DNA of 64,000 nt from Arthrobacter liuii (GTDB lineage Bacteria > Actinomycetota > Actinomycetes > Actinomycetales > Micrococcaceae), in NCBI RefSeq assembly GCF_014639275.1, contig NZ_BMFW01000002.1, positions 124,487 to 188,486 of the forward strand, written 5' to 3'. This document shows, in pieces, positions 42,929 through 52,244 of the stretch. Position 1 is the first letter of the stretch, and every line of letters begins with the position of its first letter. Position numbers and translations under genes: made by a program. The notes under the pieces were generated by a model. That model saw nothing but the letters and a program-made list of their open reading frames with translations. It was not told the origin of the DNA and did not search any database.

Positions 42929-43834
42929 TTACTCTGCTGGTTCCAGGGCCTGGGGGGCCGGGGCCGATTGCGGGTTCCTGACGTAGTCCTCGCCCAGGTT
43001 GCCGGTGTTGCCCTTTGCCTTCAGGTCCGCCATGTGGCTGTCGTAATCCTGCTGGCTCACCACCCGGACCTTGAAAAGCATCTCGGAGTGGTACTCGCCG
43101 CACAGTTCTGCGCACTTGCCCATGTATTCGCCCACGCGGTTTGGGGTGATGCTGATGTATGGGTTGTACTGTTCGTGGCCCGGATACAGGTCGCGCTTCT
43201 GCAGGAAATCCACCACCCAGAAGGAATGCTGCACGTCACGGGACTGGAGGTGTAGTTCCACCTTTTTCCCCACCGGAAGGTAGAGCGTGGGCAGCCGGTC
43301 CGGGGTGCCCCAGTCGCCGGTCAGGTGGGCCTGCTGCCCGGCATCCTCGTGAACCTGTTCCTTGACGTAGTTGAAATCCCAGGACCACTGTTTGCCGAAG
43401 ACGTCGATCACGACGTCCGGGTTGGCGTAGCGCTCATCGATGGCCCGCTGTTCCCGGTCCGTGAAGACGAACAGGACGCCGATAACGATCAGCGGGATGG
43501 CCAGGTAGAAAACTTCAAGGGGGAGGTTGTAGCTCAATTGCGGGGGGAACCCCACGGTGTTCTTCCTGCGCCGGTACGCCACGATGACCCAGATCATCAG
43601 TCCCCAGGTGATGATGCCCACCACCAGCGCGGCGATCCAGGAGTTGACCCACAGGTCCGTGATCAATTGGGTGTTGTTCGTGGTGTCGCGGTTTCCCGGA
43701 AGGAAGCCGCGGGAGACTTCGGCGGAGCATGAGGCCAGTGCCGGCAGGGCAAGAACGCCTGCGGCCAGCGCTGCGAAGCGCCGCATGCTGTGGTTTCTCA
43801 ATGGTTTCTTACCCACCCGCGGTCCCTCCGGCAT
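42929..43834 (-). CDS. ctaC: Cytochrome c oxidase subunit II (CtaC)
   Basis: 301 residues from the ATG at 43834; a start at 43786 ([10 protein letters not shown]) is possible, as neither has a strong ribosome site. Signal peptide with lipobox ALASC. Two membrane helices ([37 protein letters not shown]), then a cupredoxin domain with the CuA site [13 protein letters not shown] and [14 protein letters not shown]. It receives electrons from cytochrome c (or the bc1 complex c domain in actinobacteria). Directly upstream of ctaD with a 14-bp gap. Confidence 0.95.
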   Translation of the reverse strand: MPEGPRVGKKPLRNHSMRRFAALAAGVLALPALASCSAEVSRGFLPGNRDTTNNTQLITDLWVNSWIAALVVGIITWGLMIWVIVAYRRRKNTVGFPPQLSYNLPLEVFYLAIPLIVIGVLFVFTDREQRAIDERYANPDVVIDVFGKQWSWDFNYVKEQVHEDAGQQAHLTGDWGTPDRLPTLYLPVGKKVELHLQSRDVQHSFWVVDFLQKRDLYPGHEQYNPYISITPNRVGEYMGKCAELCGEYHSEMLFKVRVVSQQDYDSHMADLKAKGNTGNLGEDYVRNPQSAPAPQALEPAE

Positions 43835-44011
43835 GCTTCAGGAGCCCAACTGCATGAGCCCGCCACCAGCCCGTAAGCCAGCAGTTGTGAGCCCACCCTA
43901 CGCCCGGGAGGACGCTGATGGAAGAGGTTTTGCCGCGGCCGGGAAGGCGCCGGGAACGGATTCCAGGAGTCCGCACAGGCCACCGAAGTGGGCGGCCCCG
44001 GGTAGGGGCTG

Positions 44012-44734
44012 CTAGGCGATGCCGGTGGTGCCCAGCAGGCTTCCCACCGCGAACGTGAAGGCCATGGCCAATGCCCCGCCCACCACCAGCCGGATGGTTG
44101 CCTTGCGCTTGGAGCTTCCACCGATCTTGGCGCTGACGCTGCCGGTCAGGGCGAGCGCCAGGATGACCGCAGCGAACGTGACCGGGATACGAACTTGTTC
44201 AGGCGGGAAAATGATCGCCAGCATGGGCAGCACGGCCCCGACGGTGAAGGCGATGGCCGAGGCAAAGGCAGCGTGCCAGGGGCTGGCCACCTCCTCCTCG
44301 TCAATGTTCAGTTCAGCGGACAGGTGGGCCTTCAATGCGTCCTTTGCCGTCAGCTCCTCGGCAACGGTCCGCGCGGTGGCTTCGCTGAGTCCCTTGGCCT
44401 GGTAGATGTGGGCCAGTTCTGCCAGTTCGCCGTCGGGATCGTCCCGGAGCTCCTGGCGTTCCTTCTCGATCAGCGCCCGCTGGCTGTCACTCTGGCTGCT
44501 CACGGAGACATATTCGCCCAAGGCCATGGAGACGGCTCCGCCCACTACCGCCGCGGTGCCTGCCACGAGGATCGGCGACAGGTCGTTGGTTACGCCAGCG
44601 ACGCCCACCACGGTTGCCGCGACGGAGACGATGCCGTCGTTGGCGCCGAGGACACCCGCGCGCAGCCAGTTCAGGCGCGCGGCCACGCTGCTGTCGTGGG
44701 GTTCGTTGTGGCTCAGTTTGAGGGTTTCAGACAT
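44012..44734 (-). CDS. VIT1/CCC1-family metal transporter
   Basis: 240 residues from the ATG at 44734. The family opening is LNWLRAGVLGANDGIVSVAA, followed by AVVGGAVSMALGEYVSVSSQ. The cytoplasmic metal-binding domain with Glu-rich helices (EKERQELRDDPDGELAELAH) sits between helices 2 and 3. VIT/CCC1 proteins export or sequester Fe(II)/Mn(II) in exchange for protons. Five membrane segments. Monocistronic; upstream 265 bp contain no further gene. Confidence 0.9.
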   Translation of the reverse strand: MSETLKLSHNEPHDSSVAARLNWLRAGVLGANDGIVSVAATVVGVAGVTNDLSPILVAGTAAVVGGAVSMALGEYVSVSSQSDSQRALIEKERQELRDDPDGELAELAHIYQAKGLSEATARTVAEELTAKDALKAHLSAELNIDEEEVASPWHAAFASAIAFTVGAVLPMLAIIFPPEQVRIPVTFAAVILALALTGSVSAKIGGSSKRKATIRLVVGGALAMAFTFAVGSLLGTTGIA

Positions 44735-44999
44735 GTTGGCAGTAAACCACCGCCCGGATCCCGGTGCCACGAAGGTTTGCATCCCCTAACACGGCGTCGC
44801 GGCGAGGGATAGGGCCGTCCTCAAGCGGCAGAGACTTTGAACTGCAGGAGCGCCAGTTGCCCGCCGGGACGACGCACTGGTCCGTGGGAGGTACACAGGT
44901 GGGGCCGGGGGTCCCGGTGGGGCAGGGGAAGCACGGGGGCACAACTCGCCTCTCCCGACCCTCCACATAACAAAGGGGTTACGAAGGCGCTTTATCGGG
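44735..44999. other. Intergenic region between VIT-family and LacI genes
   Basis: The 302-bp gap between these divergent genes has no supportable gene. Its right end carries the LacI promoter and operator; the left end must hold the VIT-family promoter, which I cannot place. Confidence 0.5.
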
Positions 45000-45054
45000 T
45001 TGACAGCGTTGTCAGACTGAGAGTTAGATCACAGTCATGAATGACAGCGTTGTC
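45000..45054 (+). promoter_or_regulatory. LacI promoter with two operator copies
   Basis: TTGACA at 45000 forms a -35 box with TTAGAT at 45024 as -10 (18-bp spacing). The -35 is part of TGACAGCGTTGTCA (45001-45014), a near-palindrome of the LacI type. A second copy, TGACAGCGTTGTC, occurs at 45042-45054 inside codons 2-6 of the regulator gene. The copies are 41 bp apart, about four helical turns. Confidence 0.75.
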
Positions 45055-46098
45055 GAAATCGGATCGCGGGCGGGCGCTCTTCCGCCGGCCACTGCCCGCC
45101 TGTCCGACGTCGCAGCCCACGCGGGTGTCTCGACCAAGACGGTCTCGCGGGTAGTAAACAATGAACCGAACGTTCGACCCCAGGTTCGCGAGCGGGTCAT
45201 GCTTTCAGTCGTGACCCTGGGGTACCGCCCGAACGCAGCGGCGCGCGCACTCGTGACGCAGCGTACCCACCAGATCGGGCTTATCACGACGGCGAGTTCC
45301 CTGTATGGTCCCACTGCGGGACTTTTCAGCCTGGAACAGGCGGCATGGAAAGCCGGTTATGCCCTGACGCTCACAACCGTCCGGGAGCCGTCCGAGGGCG
45401 AACTTGCAGAAGCGATCCGGTACCTGCTGGCGCGAGGCGTGGAGGGTGTGATCATTTCCGGCGCCACCGGGGTCCTCCACTTGGCACCGTCGGCACTCGC
45501 CGGCATGCCTGTTGTCAGTACCAGTCCTGTTTCCGACGCGGCACCTAATCACGTGGTTGTCGACACGGACCAGTCCATGGGCGCAAGGGCTGCGGTGCGT
45601 CACCTGTACGACTTGGGTCACAGGCGGATTGCCCACATTGCAGGCCCGCTCAGTTGGCATGCGGCCGTCCAGCGCCGCGACGGGTGGCTCCGGGGAATGA
45701 AGGACGCGGGCCTTGAGCCGGGCCCGGTCGTCGAGGGTGATTGGTCAGCAAAATCCGGACACGAGGCAGCCTTCTCACTTGATCGAGCCGAAGTGACCGC
45801 GGTATTCGTCGCAAACGACCATATGGCCATGGGGGCCATTCGCGCATTCACCGAGAAGGGCATCCAGGTGCCGGGCGACATGTCAGTAGTCGGCTTCGAT
45901 GACGTTCCCGAGGCCGCCTATCAGATGGTGCCCCTTACGACGGTCCGCCAGGACTTCGTGGCCGGCGCCGAACGTTCTGTCCGCGAACTTGTCCAGCTGA
46001 TTGAAAACCAACCTATCGAGACCACCAGCATCTACCTACCCACAGAGCTCATCGTCCGGGACTCAACAGCCTCTGTCATTGCCTTGGATACTGCCTGA
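45037..46098 (+). CDS. LacI-family regulator of the galactoside operon
   Basis: 353 residues. The helix-turn-helix and hinge are ARLSDVAAHAGVSTKTVSRV followed by VNNEPNVRPQVRERVMLSV and GYRPNAAARAL. The sugar-binding domain is complete and ends with DMSVVGFDDVPEAAYQMVPL. It presumably represses itself and the downstream uptake and beta-galactosidase genes until a galactoside binds. It is transcribed in the same direction as the operon, 116 bp upstream of the binding-protein gene. Confidence 0.92.
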   Translation: MNDSVVEIGSRAGALPPATARLSDVAAHAGVSTKTVSRVVNNEPNVRPQVRERVMLSVVTLGYRPNAAARALVTQRTHQIGLITTASSLYGPTAGLFSLEQAAWKAGYALTLTTVREPSEGELAEAIRYLLARGVEGVIISGATGVLHLAPSALAGMPVVSTSPVSDAAPNHVVVDTDQSMGARAAVRHLYDLGHRRIAHIAGPLSWHAAVQRRDGWLRGMKDAGLEPGPVVEGDWSAKSGHEAAFSLDRAEVTAVFVANDHMAMGAIRAFTEKGIQVPGDMSVVGFDDVPEAAYQMVPLTTVRQDFVAGAERSVRELVQLIENQPIETTSIYLPTELIVRDSTASVIALDTA

Positions 46099-46214
46099 AA
46101 CCCCACATATTCCTGCTGGAAGGAACATCACCGCGTGTTCCCGGGGGCAGCGGCGCCCCGACCCCGCAGGCAAATGCCGCGCACCATCACACCGCTTCGA
46201 AGAAAGTTGAAATC

Positions 46215-47579
46215 ATGACACGAGAAGTTTCACGTCGTTCGATCCTTGCCGCAATTCCTCTTGCTGCCCTTGGTGTTAGCGCTCTCACTGCCTGCAGCGG
46301 TGGTGGTGGGTCGGCGGCTGCCGGGGCCCCGGTCTCACAGGCGGACATTGACGCCGCAATGAAGAAGGATACGAAACTGGCCTTCTGGACCTGGGTGCCG
46401 GATATACAGAAGGAAGTGGATCTGTTCCAGGCGAAATACCCGGCGGTGAAGGTCGAAGTAGTCAATGTCGGGCAGGGTGGGGCCCACTACCAGAAGCTTC
46501 GGGCGGCAATCCAAGCGGGGAAGGGTGCCCCTGACGTTGTGCAGATGGAGTTCGACAAACTGCCTTCATTCACACTGACCGACAGTCTCCTGGACCTCAC
46601 GCCTTACGGGATCGGAGAACTGAAGTCTGACTACCCAGGCTGGGTCTGGGGTGGTGTTACCCCTGGCGGCAAGGGAATTTATGGCGTACCCCAGGACACC
46701 GGCCCCATGGGAATGCTGTACCGCGAAGACCTATTCACTGCCGCCGGACTCACGGTGCCCAAGACGTGGGACGAGTTCGCGGCGGCAGTAACGGCCTACC
46801 GCGGTAAGAACGCATCGAGCATGCTCACCAACTGGGCGCCGAGCTCTGAAGCGAACATGCTGGCCCTCTTTTGGCAGGCCGGGGGGCGCCCCTTCTCCTT
46901 CGATGGCGCAAAGAACGTCAAGATCAACCTCACCGGAGATGCCGCCTGCAAGAAGGTCACCGCATACTGGAACGATCTCTTCAAATCCGGCAACATCGGC
47001 AATGAACCTGACTTCGCCGATGCTTGGTATCAAGGGCTGAACAACGGAAAGTACGCTGCCTGGCTTACAGGAGCTTGGGGCCCGGTCTTCCTGCAGGGAA
47101 CTGCAAAGAGCACGGCGGGCAAGTGGCGTGTGGCGCCGTTGCCGCAGTGGGACTCCTCCAGCCCGGCGAGCGGCAACTACGGTGGTTCCACCGACGCGGT
47201 TCTGAAGTCCAGCCAGAACCCTATTGCTGCGGCCATGCTCGCCCGATTCGTAAATACGGACGAAAAAGCGGCGCTGACCCTGGCCAATGAACAGTTCCTC
47301 TTCCCGCCATCAACCAAAACCCTCAACAACCCCGCCTTCGCTGACGCTTCTGCCAGCTTCTATGGTGGCCAGAAAGTCAATAAGCAGTTCACAGACATTT
47401 CCGCGACTGTCCAGGAGGGGTTCCAATTCCTGCCCTTCAACGACTACGCCGCCTCCAGCTACGACAAGACCATGGGGAAGGCGATCGGCGACCGGGGCGA
47501 CCTGAATGCAGCATTGTCCGCTTGGCAGGACGACCTGGTGCAGTACGCCAAGGGTCAGGGATTCACCGTTGCGAGCTGA
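46215..47579 (+). CDS. Sugar ABC importer, substrate-binding lipoprotein (CUT1 family)
   Basis: 454 residues. The N-terminus SRRSILAAIPLAALGVSALTA has a twin-arginine start and ends in a lipobox (TAC), suggesting Tat export of a lipoprotein. The body is a family 1 solute-binding protein (LAFWTWVPDIQKEVDLFQAK; APDVVQMEFDKLPSFTLTDS). It likely binds a galactoside oligosaccharide given the GH42 enzyme downstream. First transport gene of the operon. Confidence 0.92.
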   Translation: MTREVSRRSILAAIPLAALGVSALTACSGGGGSAAAGAPVSQADIDAAMKKDTKLAFWTWVPDIQKEVDLFQAKYPAVKVEVVNVGQGGAHYQKLRAAIQAGKGAPDVVQMEFDKLPSFTLTDSLLDLTPYGIGELKSDYPGWVWGGVTPGGKGIYGVPQDTGPMGMLYREDLFTAAGLTVPKTWDEFAAAVTAYRGKNASSMLTNWAPSSEANMLALFWQAGGRPFSFDGAKNVKINLTGDAACKKVTAYWNDLFKSGNIGNEPDFADAWYQGLNNGKYAAWLTGAWGPVFLQGTAKSTAGKWRVAPLPQWDSSSPASGNYGGSTDAVLKSSQNPIAAAMLARFVNTDEKAALTLANEQFLFPPSTKTLNNPAFADASASFYGGQKVNKQFTDISATVQEGFQFLPFNDYAASSYDKTMGKAIGDRGDLNAALSAWQDDLVQYAKGQGFTVAS

Positions 47580-48507
47580 AACCTTAACCCAGGAAGCGCC
47601 GCTGCGCCAGCATAAGAAGAAGGTGAACATCGCGAAGCGGCGCCAATACGCGGCCGCCTACGCTTTGTCGATGCCGTTCATGGTCATGTTCGCGTTGATG
47701 ATCGCCGTCCCCCTGTTCTACGCCGGATATCTTTCCTTCTTCAAGAAACAGCTCATCGGCGGTGTTTCATTCGTGGGCATGGACAACTACGTCCGTGCCC
47801 TGACCGACCCGTCCTTCCTGGGCGGCGTGGGGCGCATGGCGTTGTTCCTTGTCATCCAGGTCCCGATCATGCTTGGCCTTTCCCTGCTCTTCGCCCTCAT
47901 CCTGGACAGCGGAATGCTGCGCCTGCAACGGTTCATCCGGCTCGGCGTCTTTCTGCCCTACGCCATTCCCAGCGTGATTGCGACCTTGATGTGGGGCTAC
48001 CTGTACGGGAAAGACTTCGGACCGTTTGCGCAACTGGCCAAGGCGTTGGGGCTTCCGGCGCCGGATTTCCTCGCCGGGGGCAACGTCCTGTTCTCGATCA
48101 TGAACATCGTCACCTGGGGATTCGTCGGGTACAACATGATCGTCATGTACGCCGCCCTCAGGTCCATTCCCGCTGAACTGTACGAAGCCGCTCGCGTGGA
48201 CGGCGCCAGCGAATGGAGACTGGCATGGTCGATCAAGATACCCGCCATCCGGGGCGCATTGCTGCTGACCACGATCTTCTCCGTCATCGGGTCGTTCCAA
48301 CTTTTCAATGAACCCAATCTCCTGCGCGTCATCGCGCCGGCGGCGATCGGACAGGACTACACGCCGAATATGTACGCCTTTCAGCTGTCCTTCGTGAACC
48401 AGGATTCGAACTATGCCGCCGCAATTGCTTTCCTCCTGGGGATAGTGATCATGGCGGTCAGCTACGTGGTCCAACTGACTGCCAACAGGAAGGAGAGGGC
48501 CTCTTGA
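47569..48507 (+). CDS. Sugar ABC importer permease 1
   Basis: 312 residues from a TTG at 47569, overlapping the previous stop by 11 bp; no ATG is available between the binding-protein gene and the first helix, and GTG at 47623 is an alternative. Six membrane segments and the EAA loop AELYEAARVDGASEWRLAWS are typical of CUT1 permeases of the MalF type. Start uncertain, function firm. Confidence 0.88.
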   Translation: MRAETLTQEAPLRQHKKKVNIAKRRQYAAAYALSMPFMVMFALMIAVPLFYAGYLSFFKKQLIGGVSFVGMDNYVRALTDPSFLGGVGRMALFLVIQVPIMLGLSLLFALILDSGMLRLQRFIRLGVFLPYAIPSVIATLMWGYLYGKDFGPFAQLAKALGLPAPDFLAGGNVLFSIMNIVTWGFVGYNMIVMYAALRSIPAELYEAARVDGASEWRLAWSIKIPAIRGALLLTTIFSVIGSFQLFNEPNLLRVIAPAAIGQDYTPNMYAFQLSFVNQDSNYAAAIAFLLGIVIMAVSYVVQLTANRKERAS

Positions 48508-49412
48508 CCGCCACACTCGCTGACCAGGTGGCGGCGCGAAGCAATGCGGGGAGCCCGCAGCGGCGCCGGCGGTCGGGCAAGAGCACGCTCCTGACCGTCG
48601 TCATGCTGTTGTGCCTGGTGTATTTCCTGCTGCCCATCTTCTGGCTTGTGGTTGCCTCGACGAAGGCGAACGAGGACCTGTTCAGCAGTTTCGGCCTCTG
48701 GTTCTCCAATATGAACCTGGCCGAGAACCTGCACAACGTCTTCACCTTCCAGGACGGAGTCTTCGGCCACTGGATGATCAACAGCCTGATGTACGCGATC
48801 GCCAGTGGCTTTGGTGCGTCAGCACTGGCCACTGCTGCCGGATACGCCTTCGCGAAGTACAGGTTCCCCGGAGGGAACGCGATGTTCACCATCGTGCTCG
48901 GGGCCGTAATGATCCCGATGACGGCGCTGGCCATCCCCACCTACCTGCTCTTTGCAGGTGCGAACCTGACCAACACCGTGTGGGCTGTGATCCTGCCTTC
49001 GCTGGTGAGCCCGTTTGGCGTCTATCTCATGCGGGTCTACGCCGCCGACGCTGTCCCGGATTCACTCATCGAAGCGGCACGCGTTGACGGCGCCGGGGAA
49101 ATGCGGATCTTCCTGCAGATCGTCCTGCGGCTCCTTGTACCCGGCTCCATCACGGTGCTGCTCTTCACACTCGTGGCCAGCTGGAACAACTATTTCCTGC
49201 CCCTGATCATGCTCAACAGCCCCGAGCTGTTCCCGCTCCCGGTGGGACTGGCCCAGTGGCAGGCGGCCTCTGCGGCCGGATCAGGTTCCCAGGCGCTTTT
49301 CTCCACCGTCATCACAGGGTCCCTGGTTTCGGTGTTGCCGCTCATGGCCGCCTTCCTGTTCCTTCAGCGCTACTGGCAGTCCGGCCTGGGCAGCGGCGCC
49401 GTCAAAGCCTGA
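48504..49412 (+). CDS. Sugar ABC importer permease 2
   Basis: 302 residues. A TTG start overlaps the previous stop (TTGA) and has AAGGAGAGG upstream. Six membrane segments, with the EAA loop DSLIEAARVDGAGEMRIFLQ, identify the MalG-type partner. No ATP-binding gene follows, so a shared CUT1 ATPase (MsiK/MsmX type) encoded elsewhere must energise the system; that is standard for such operons. Confidence 0.9.
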   Translation: MTATLADQVAARSNAGSPQRRRRSGKSTLLTVVMLLCLVYFLLPIFWLVVASTKANEDLFSSFGLWFSNMNLAENLHNVFTFQDGVFGHWMINSLMYAIASGFGASALATAAGYAFAKYRFPGGNAMFTIVLGAVMIPMTALAIPTYLLFAGANLTNTVWAVILPSLVSPFGVYLMRVYAADAVPDSLIEAARVDGAGEMRIFLQIVLRLLVPGSITVLLFTLVASWNNYFLPLIMLNSPELFPLPVGLAQWQAASAAGSGSQALFSTVITGSLVSVLPLMAAFLFLQRYWQSGLGSGAVKA

Positions 49413-49446
49413 CCCCTTCCCCTCTCCTGAACGAAAGAACTAATCC

Positions 49447-51567
49447 ATGTCTGAACGACCCAATAAAGTGCTCTTCGGTGCGGCGTACTACCACGAATAC
49501 CAGCCGTCCCCCCGCCTGGAGGAGGACCTGGACCTCATGGCTGCAGCCCACATGACCGTCATCCGAGTCGGTGAATCCACCTGGTCCCAATGGGAGCCCG
49601 AGGACGGCCGGTTTGACCTGGAGTGGATGACCCCCGTCCTTGACGGCGCCCACCAGCGCGGCATCTCCATCATCCTGGGCACCCCAACCTACGCGGTGCC
49701 CATGTGGCTCGCCCGCCGCTACCCAGAGATCGCCGCGGAAACCCGCACCGGACAGCCCCTGGGCTGGGGGGCACGCCAGGAAGTGGACTACACCCACCCC
49801 GCCTTCAAGTTCCACGCCGAACGCGTTATCCGCAAAATCATAGGGCGGTTCGCCTCGCACCCGGCCATCATCGGCTACCAGGTCGACAACGAGCCCGGCC
49901 TGCTCTCATTCCACAACCGGGGCGTCTTCCAGCGGTTCACCGACGAACTCAGGCAACGATACGGAACGGTGGAGAACCTCAACAAGGAGTGGGGCCTGGT
50001 CTACTGGTCCCACCAGCTTTCCACCTGGGCTGACCTGTGGACGCCCGACAACAACGCCCAACCCCAGTACGACCTCGCTTGGCGGCAATTCCAGGCAAAG
50101 CTAACCACCGAATACCTCACCTGGCAGGCATCCATCGTGCGTGAATACGCCACGCCGGAGCAGTTCGTGACCACCTGCATCGCCTACGACCGGCCCTCCC
50201 AGCATGACGAGGACATGACCCGGTCCTTCGACATCACGGCAGGCAACCCGTACTACGCCATGCAGGACGCCCTCGCAGTCCCTCACAGCAGCGACCCGCC
50301 GCAGGGCTGGGCTACTTCCGGCGCCTGGACCCTGTTTCAGAGCGGGGACCGGATGTACTCCTCAAAGCAGGCCCCCTTCCTGGTCACTGAAACCAACGCC
50401 GGCGCCATCGGGGGATCCGCAATGCAGTACCCCGCATTCGACGGGCAATGGCGGCAGGCAGCTTACGCATTCATCTCACGTGGCGCAGAAATGATCGAGT
50501 ACTGGCATTGGGCCACCAACCATTACGGCACCGAAACCTACTGGATTGGCGTCCTCCCTCACGACCAGAAACCGGGACGGGTCTACCATGAACTCGCGCA
50601 ACTGGGCGAGGAACTGCAAGCAGCAGGGAGCGCACTGACCGGACTCACCCCGGATGCCCGCATCGGAATGATCTACTCCAACGACTCCAAGTGGGCCCTC
50701 GCCGGCCAGCCTTGCTTCCTCCTGGAACCTCCCATGACAGGAGACGAACGCTCTTACCAGAAGATCTTCGAAGCCTTCTACCGCGGTGCCCATAACGCCG
50801 GGGTGCCGGTTCGGATCCTCCATGACACCCAGATCAGCGGCCCGCAAGGCAACCTCCTCGACCCGGCTCAGGTAGCGAAGGAGTTGCCCGTGATCATCGC
50901 CGCCGGGCTCTACATCGCTGATGACACCCTGCTCGAATGGCTGAACGCCTATGCCCGAGCCGGCGGACACCTCGTGCTCGGAATGCGCACCGCCTATGCC
51001 GACCAGGAGGCAAGGGCACGCCTCGACGTCAAACCCGCAAGGTTGGACGCGGGTGTCACCTACCAGGAGTTCTCCCAGATCCAGCTGCCGCTGGAAGTCG
51101 AAGCGTCCGGAGAGCTCCCACTCTCCTCCGAGGCCCGCGCCACCCGCTGGGTCGACTACCTCCAGCCCGGAGAGGCCAGGGTACTTGCCCGTTACACCCA
51201 TCCGCAGTTCGGGCAGTATGCCGCCGTCACCACAGCTGCAACTGGAGCTGGACGGATCATCACGGTCGGGACCCTGCCCGACGACACACTGGCCGCCGAC
51301 CTCATCCGCTGGCTGGCCCCCGACAACGCAACAACCTTTTGGGGCGAGCTGCCCGCGGGCGTTACTGCGAATTCAGCGACCGCGGCTGACGGCTCACGGA
51401 TCCACTTCCTTCACAACTGGGGTTGGGACCCGGTGACGACGGCGGCCCCGGCGCCCATGCAGGACCTGCTCGATCCGGACGTTGGCAACTTGGAAAAAAT
51501 CGAACTCGGGCCGTGGGATGTACGAGTTCTGCGGGAAGGCAAGGGAAGGCAACCCGTCGACTCCTGA
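49447..51567 (+). CDS. Beta-galactosidase, glycoside hydrolase family 42
   Basis: 706 residues. GH42 catalytic residues are E149 (acid/base, in IIGYQVDNEPG) and E315 (nucleophile, in PFLVTETNAGA). The (beta/alpha)8 barrel is followed by a flavodoxin-like trimerisation domain (IIAAGLYIADDTLLEWLNAY, AGGHLVLGMRTAYAD) and a small C-terminal beta domain. No signal peptide, so it hydrolyses galactosides in the cytoplasm after import. Last gene of the operon, followed by a hairpin. Confidence 0.95.
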   Translation: MSERPNKVLFGAAYYHEYQPSPRLEEDLDLMAAAHMTVIRVGESTWSQWEPEDGRFDLEWMTPVLDGAHQRGISIILGTPTYAVPMWLARRYPEIAAETRTGQPLGWGARQEVDYTHPAFKFHAERVIRKIIGRFASHPAIIGYQVDNEPGLLSFHNRGVFQRFTDELRQRYGTVENLNKEWGLVYWSHQLSTWADLWTPDNNAQPQYDLAWRQFQAKLTTEYLTWQASIVREYATPEQFVTTCIAYDRPSQHDEDMTRSFDITAGNPYYAMQDALAVPHSSDPPQGWATSGAWTLFQSGDRMYSSKQAPFLVTETNAGAIGGSAMQYPAFDGQWRQAAYAFISRGAEMIEYWHWATNHYGTETYWIGVLPHDQKPGRVYHELAQLGEELQAAGSALTGLTPDARIGMIYSNDSKWALAGQPCFLLEPPMTGDERSYQKIFEAFYRGAHNAGVPVRILHDTQISGPQGNLLDPAQVAKELPVIIAAGLYIADDTLLEWLNAYARAGGHLVLGMRTAYADQEARARLDVKPARLDAGVTYQEFSQIQLPLEVEASGELPLSSEARATRWVDYLQPGEARVLARYTHPQFGQYAAVTTAATGAGRIITVGTLPDDTLAADLIRWLAPDNATTFWGELPAGVTANSATAADGSRIHFLHNWGWDPVTTAAPAPMQDLLDPDVGNLEKIELGPWDVRVLREGKGRQPVDS

Positions 51568-51596
51568 TCCTGCCGCCCGCTGCGGCGGGAAGAAAC

Positions 51597-51629
51597 CCTT
51601 CCCCGGCCCCGACATGGCGCCGGGGAAGG
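51597..51629 (+). terminator. Hairpin terminator after the GH42 gene
   Basis: CCTTCCCCGGC and GCCGGGGAAGG form a perfect 11-bp stem with an 11-nt loop, 30 bp after the stop codon. No strong T-run. Confidence 0.65.
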
Positions 51630-51707
51630 ATGGGCCGCCATAAAACATGCGGGCCACATCAAGCACCGCGCCGCTCCAGGACAGCAGCGCGCCCGGGCAG
51701 GGGGTGG

Positions 51708-51965
51708 TCAGGCGACGGCGGGGTAGCTGCTGAGGATGTAGTCGGCGGCGGCGGGGCCGGTCATCCGGAGCCTGGAGTTCCGGACGTCCACGCCGCAGCG
51801 CAGCATCCCGGCACGGAACGCCTGGTCTGGCTTCGGTGTCAGCCCGTGCAGTGCCGCCCAGCTGACATAGAGGCCGTAGAGGCAGTCGGGACCAAGGGGG
51901 AAATCACTGGAAGGATCGGAAGTGGTTGCTTCATCAAGGAATTGTTGGAACTGCGAGGACGCCAT
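51708..51965 (-). CDS. Small hypothetical protein, possible winged-helix fragment
   Basis: 85 residues from the ATG at 51965; an ATG at 51989 is an alternative. The sequence MASSQFQQFLDEATTSDPSS is followed by LYGLYVSWAALHGLTPKPDQ and FRAGMLRCGVDVRNSRLRMT. The order 'Y.SW....G..P.....F...L...GV' resembles the C-terminal winged-helix domain of phage-type primases, in stand-alone form. That likeness is weak evidence. It diverges from the YbdK gene across 279 bp with no other gene. Confidence 0.65.
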   Translation of the reverse strand: MASSQFQQFLDEATTSDPSSDFPLGPDCLYGLYVSWAALHGLTPKPDQAFRAGMLRCGVDVRNSRLRMTGPAAADYILSSYPAVA

Positions 51966-52244
51966 TGCGTGTCTTTTCCGCTTCTGCATAATTTGCCGCC
52001 GGTGGACGACAGCAGCTGCTCTTACCGGCCCTGCGCAGAAGTTCCGGGGAGGGCGGGCCATGATTCCCGTCACGGTTTCCAATCTACGCGTGGGCAACCG
52101 CCAAGTACAGCCGGAATGCTCGCCGCTACCCCTTCACACGGATTGATAAGGCCGCCTATCATAATGTTCCCCTTCGGCGGCGGCCAACGCGCGCAGTGAT
52201 CGGGCAGAACTTGCAGCGAGGCAAGGGGATTGGGGACGACGGCG

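Noticed and set aside
41562..42986. 474-codon plus-strand frame across ctaD
   Set aside because: Antisense shadow; the minus-strand ctaD reading has all heme and copper ligands.
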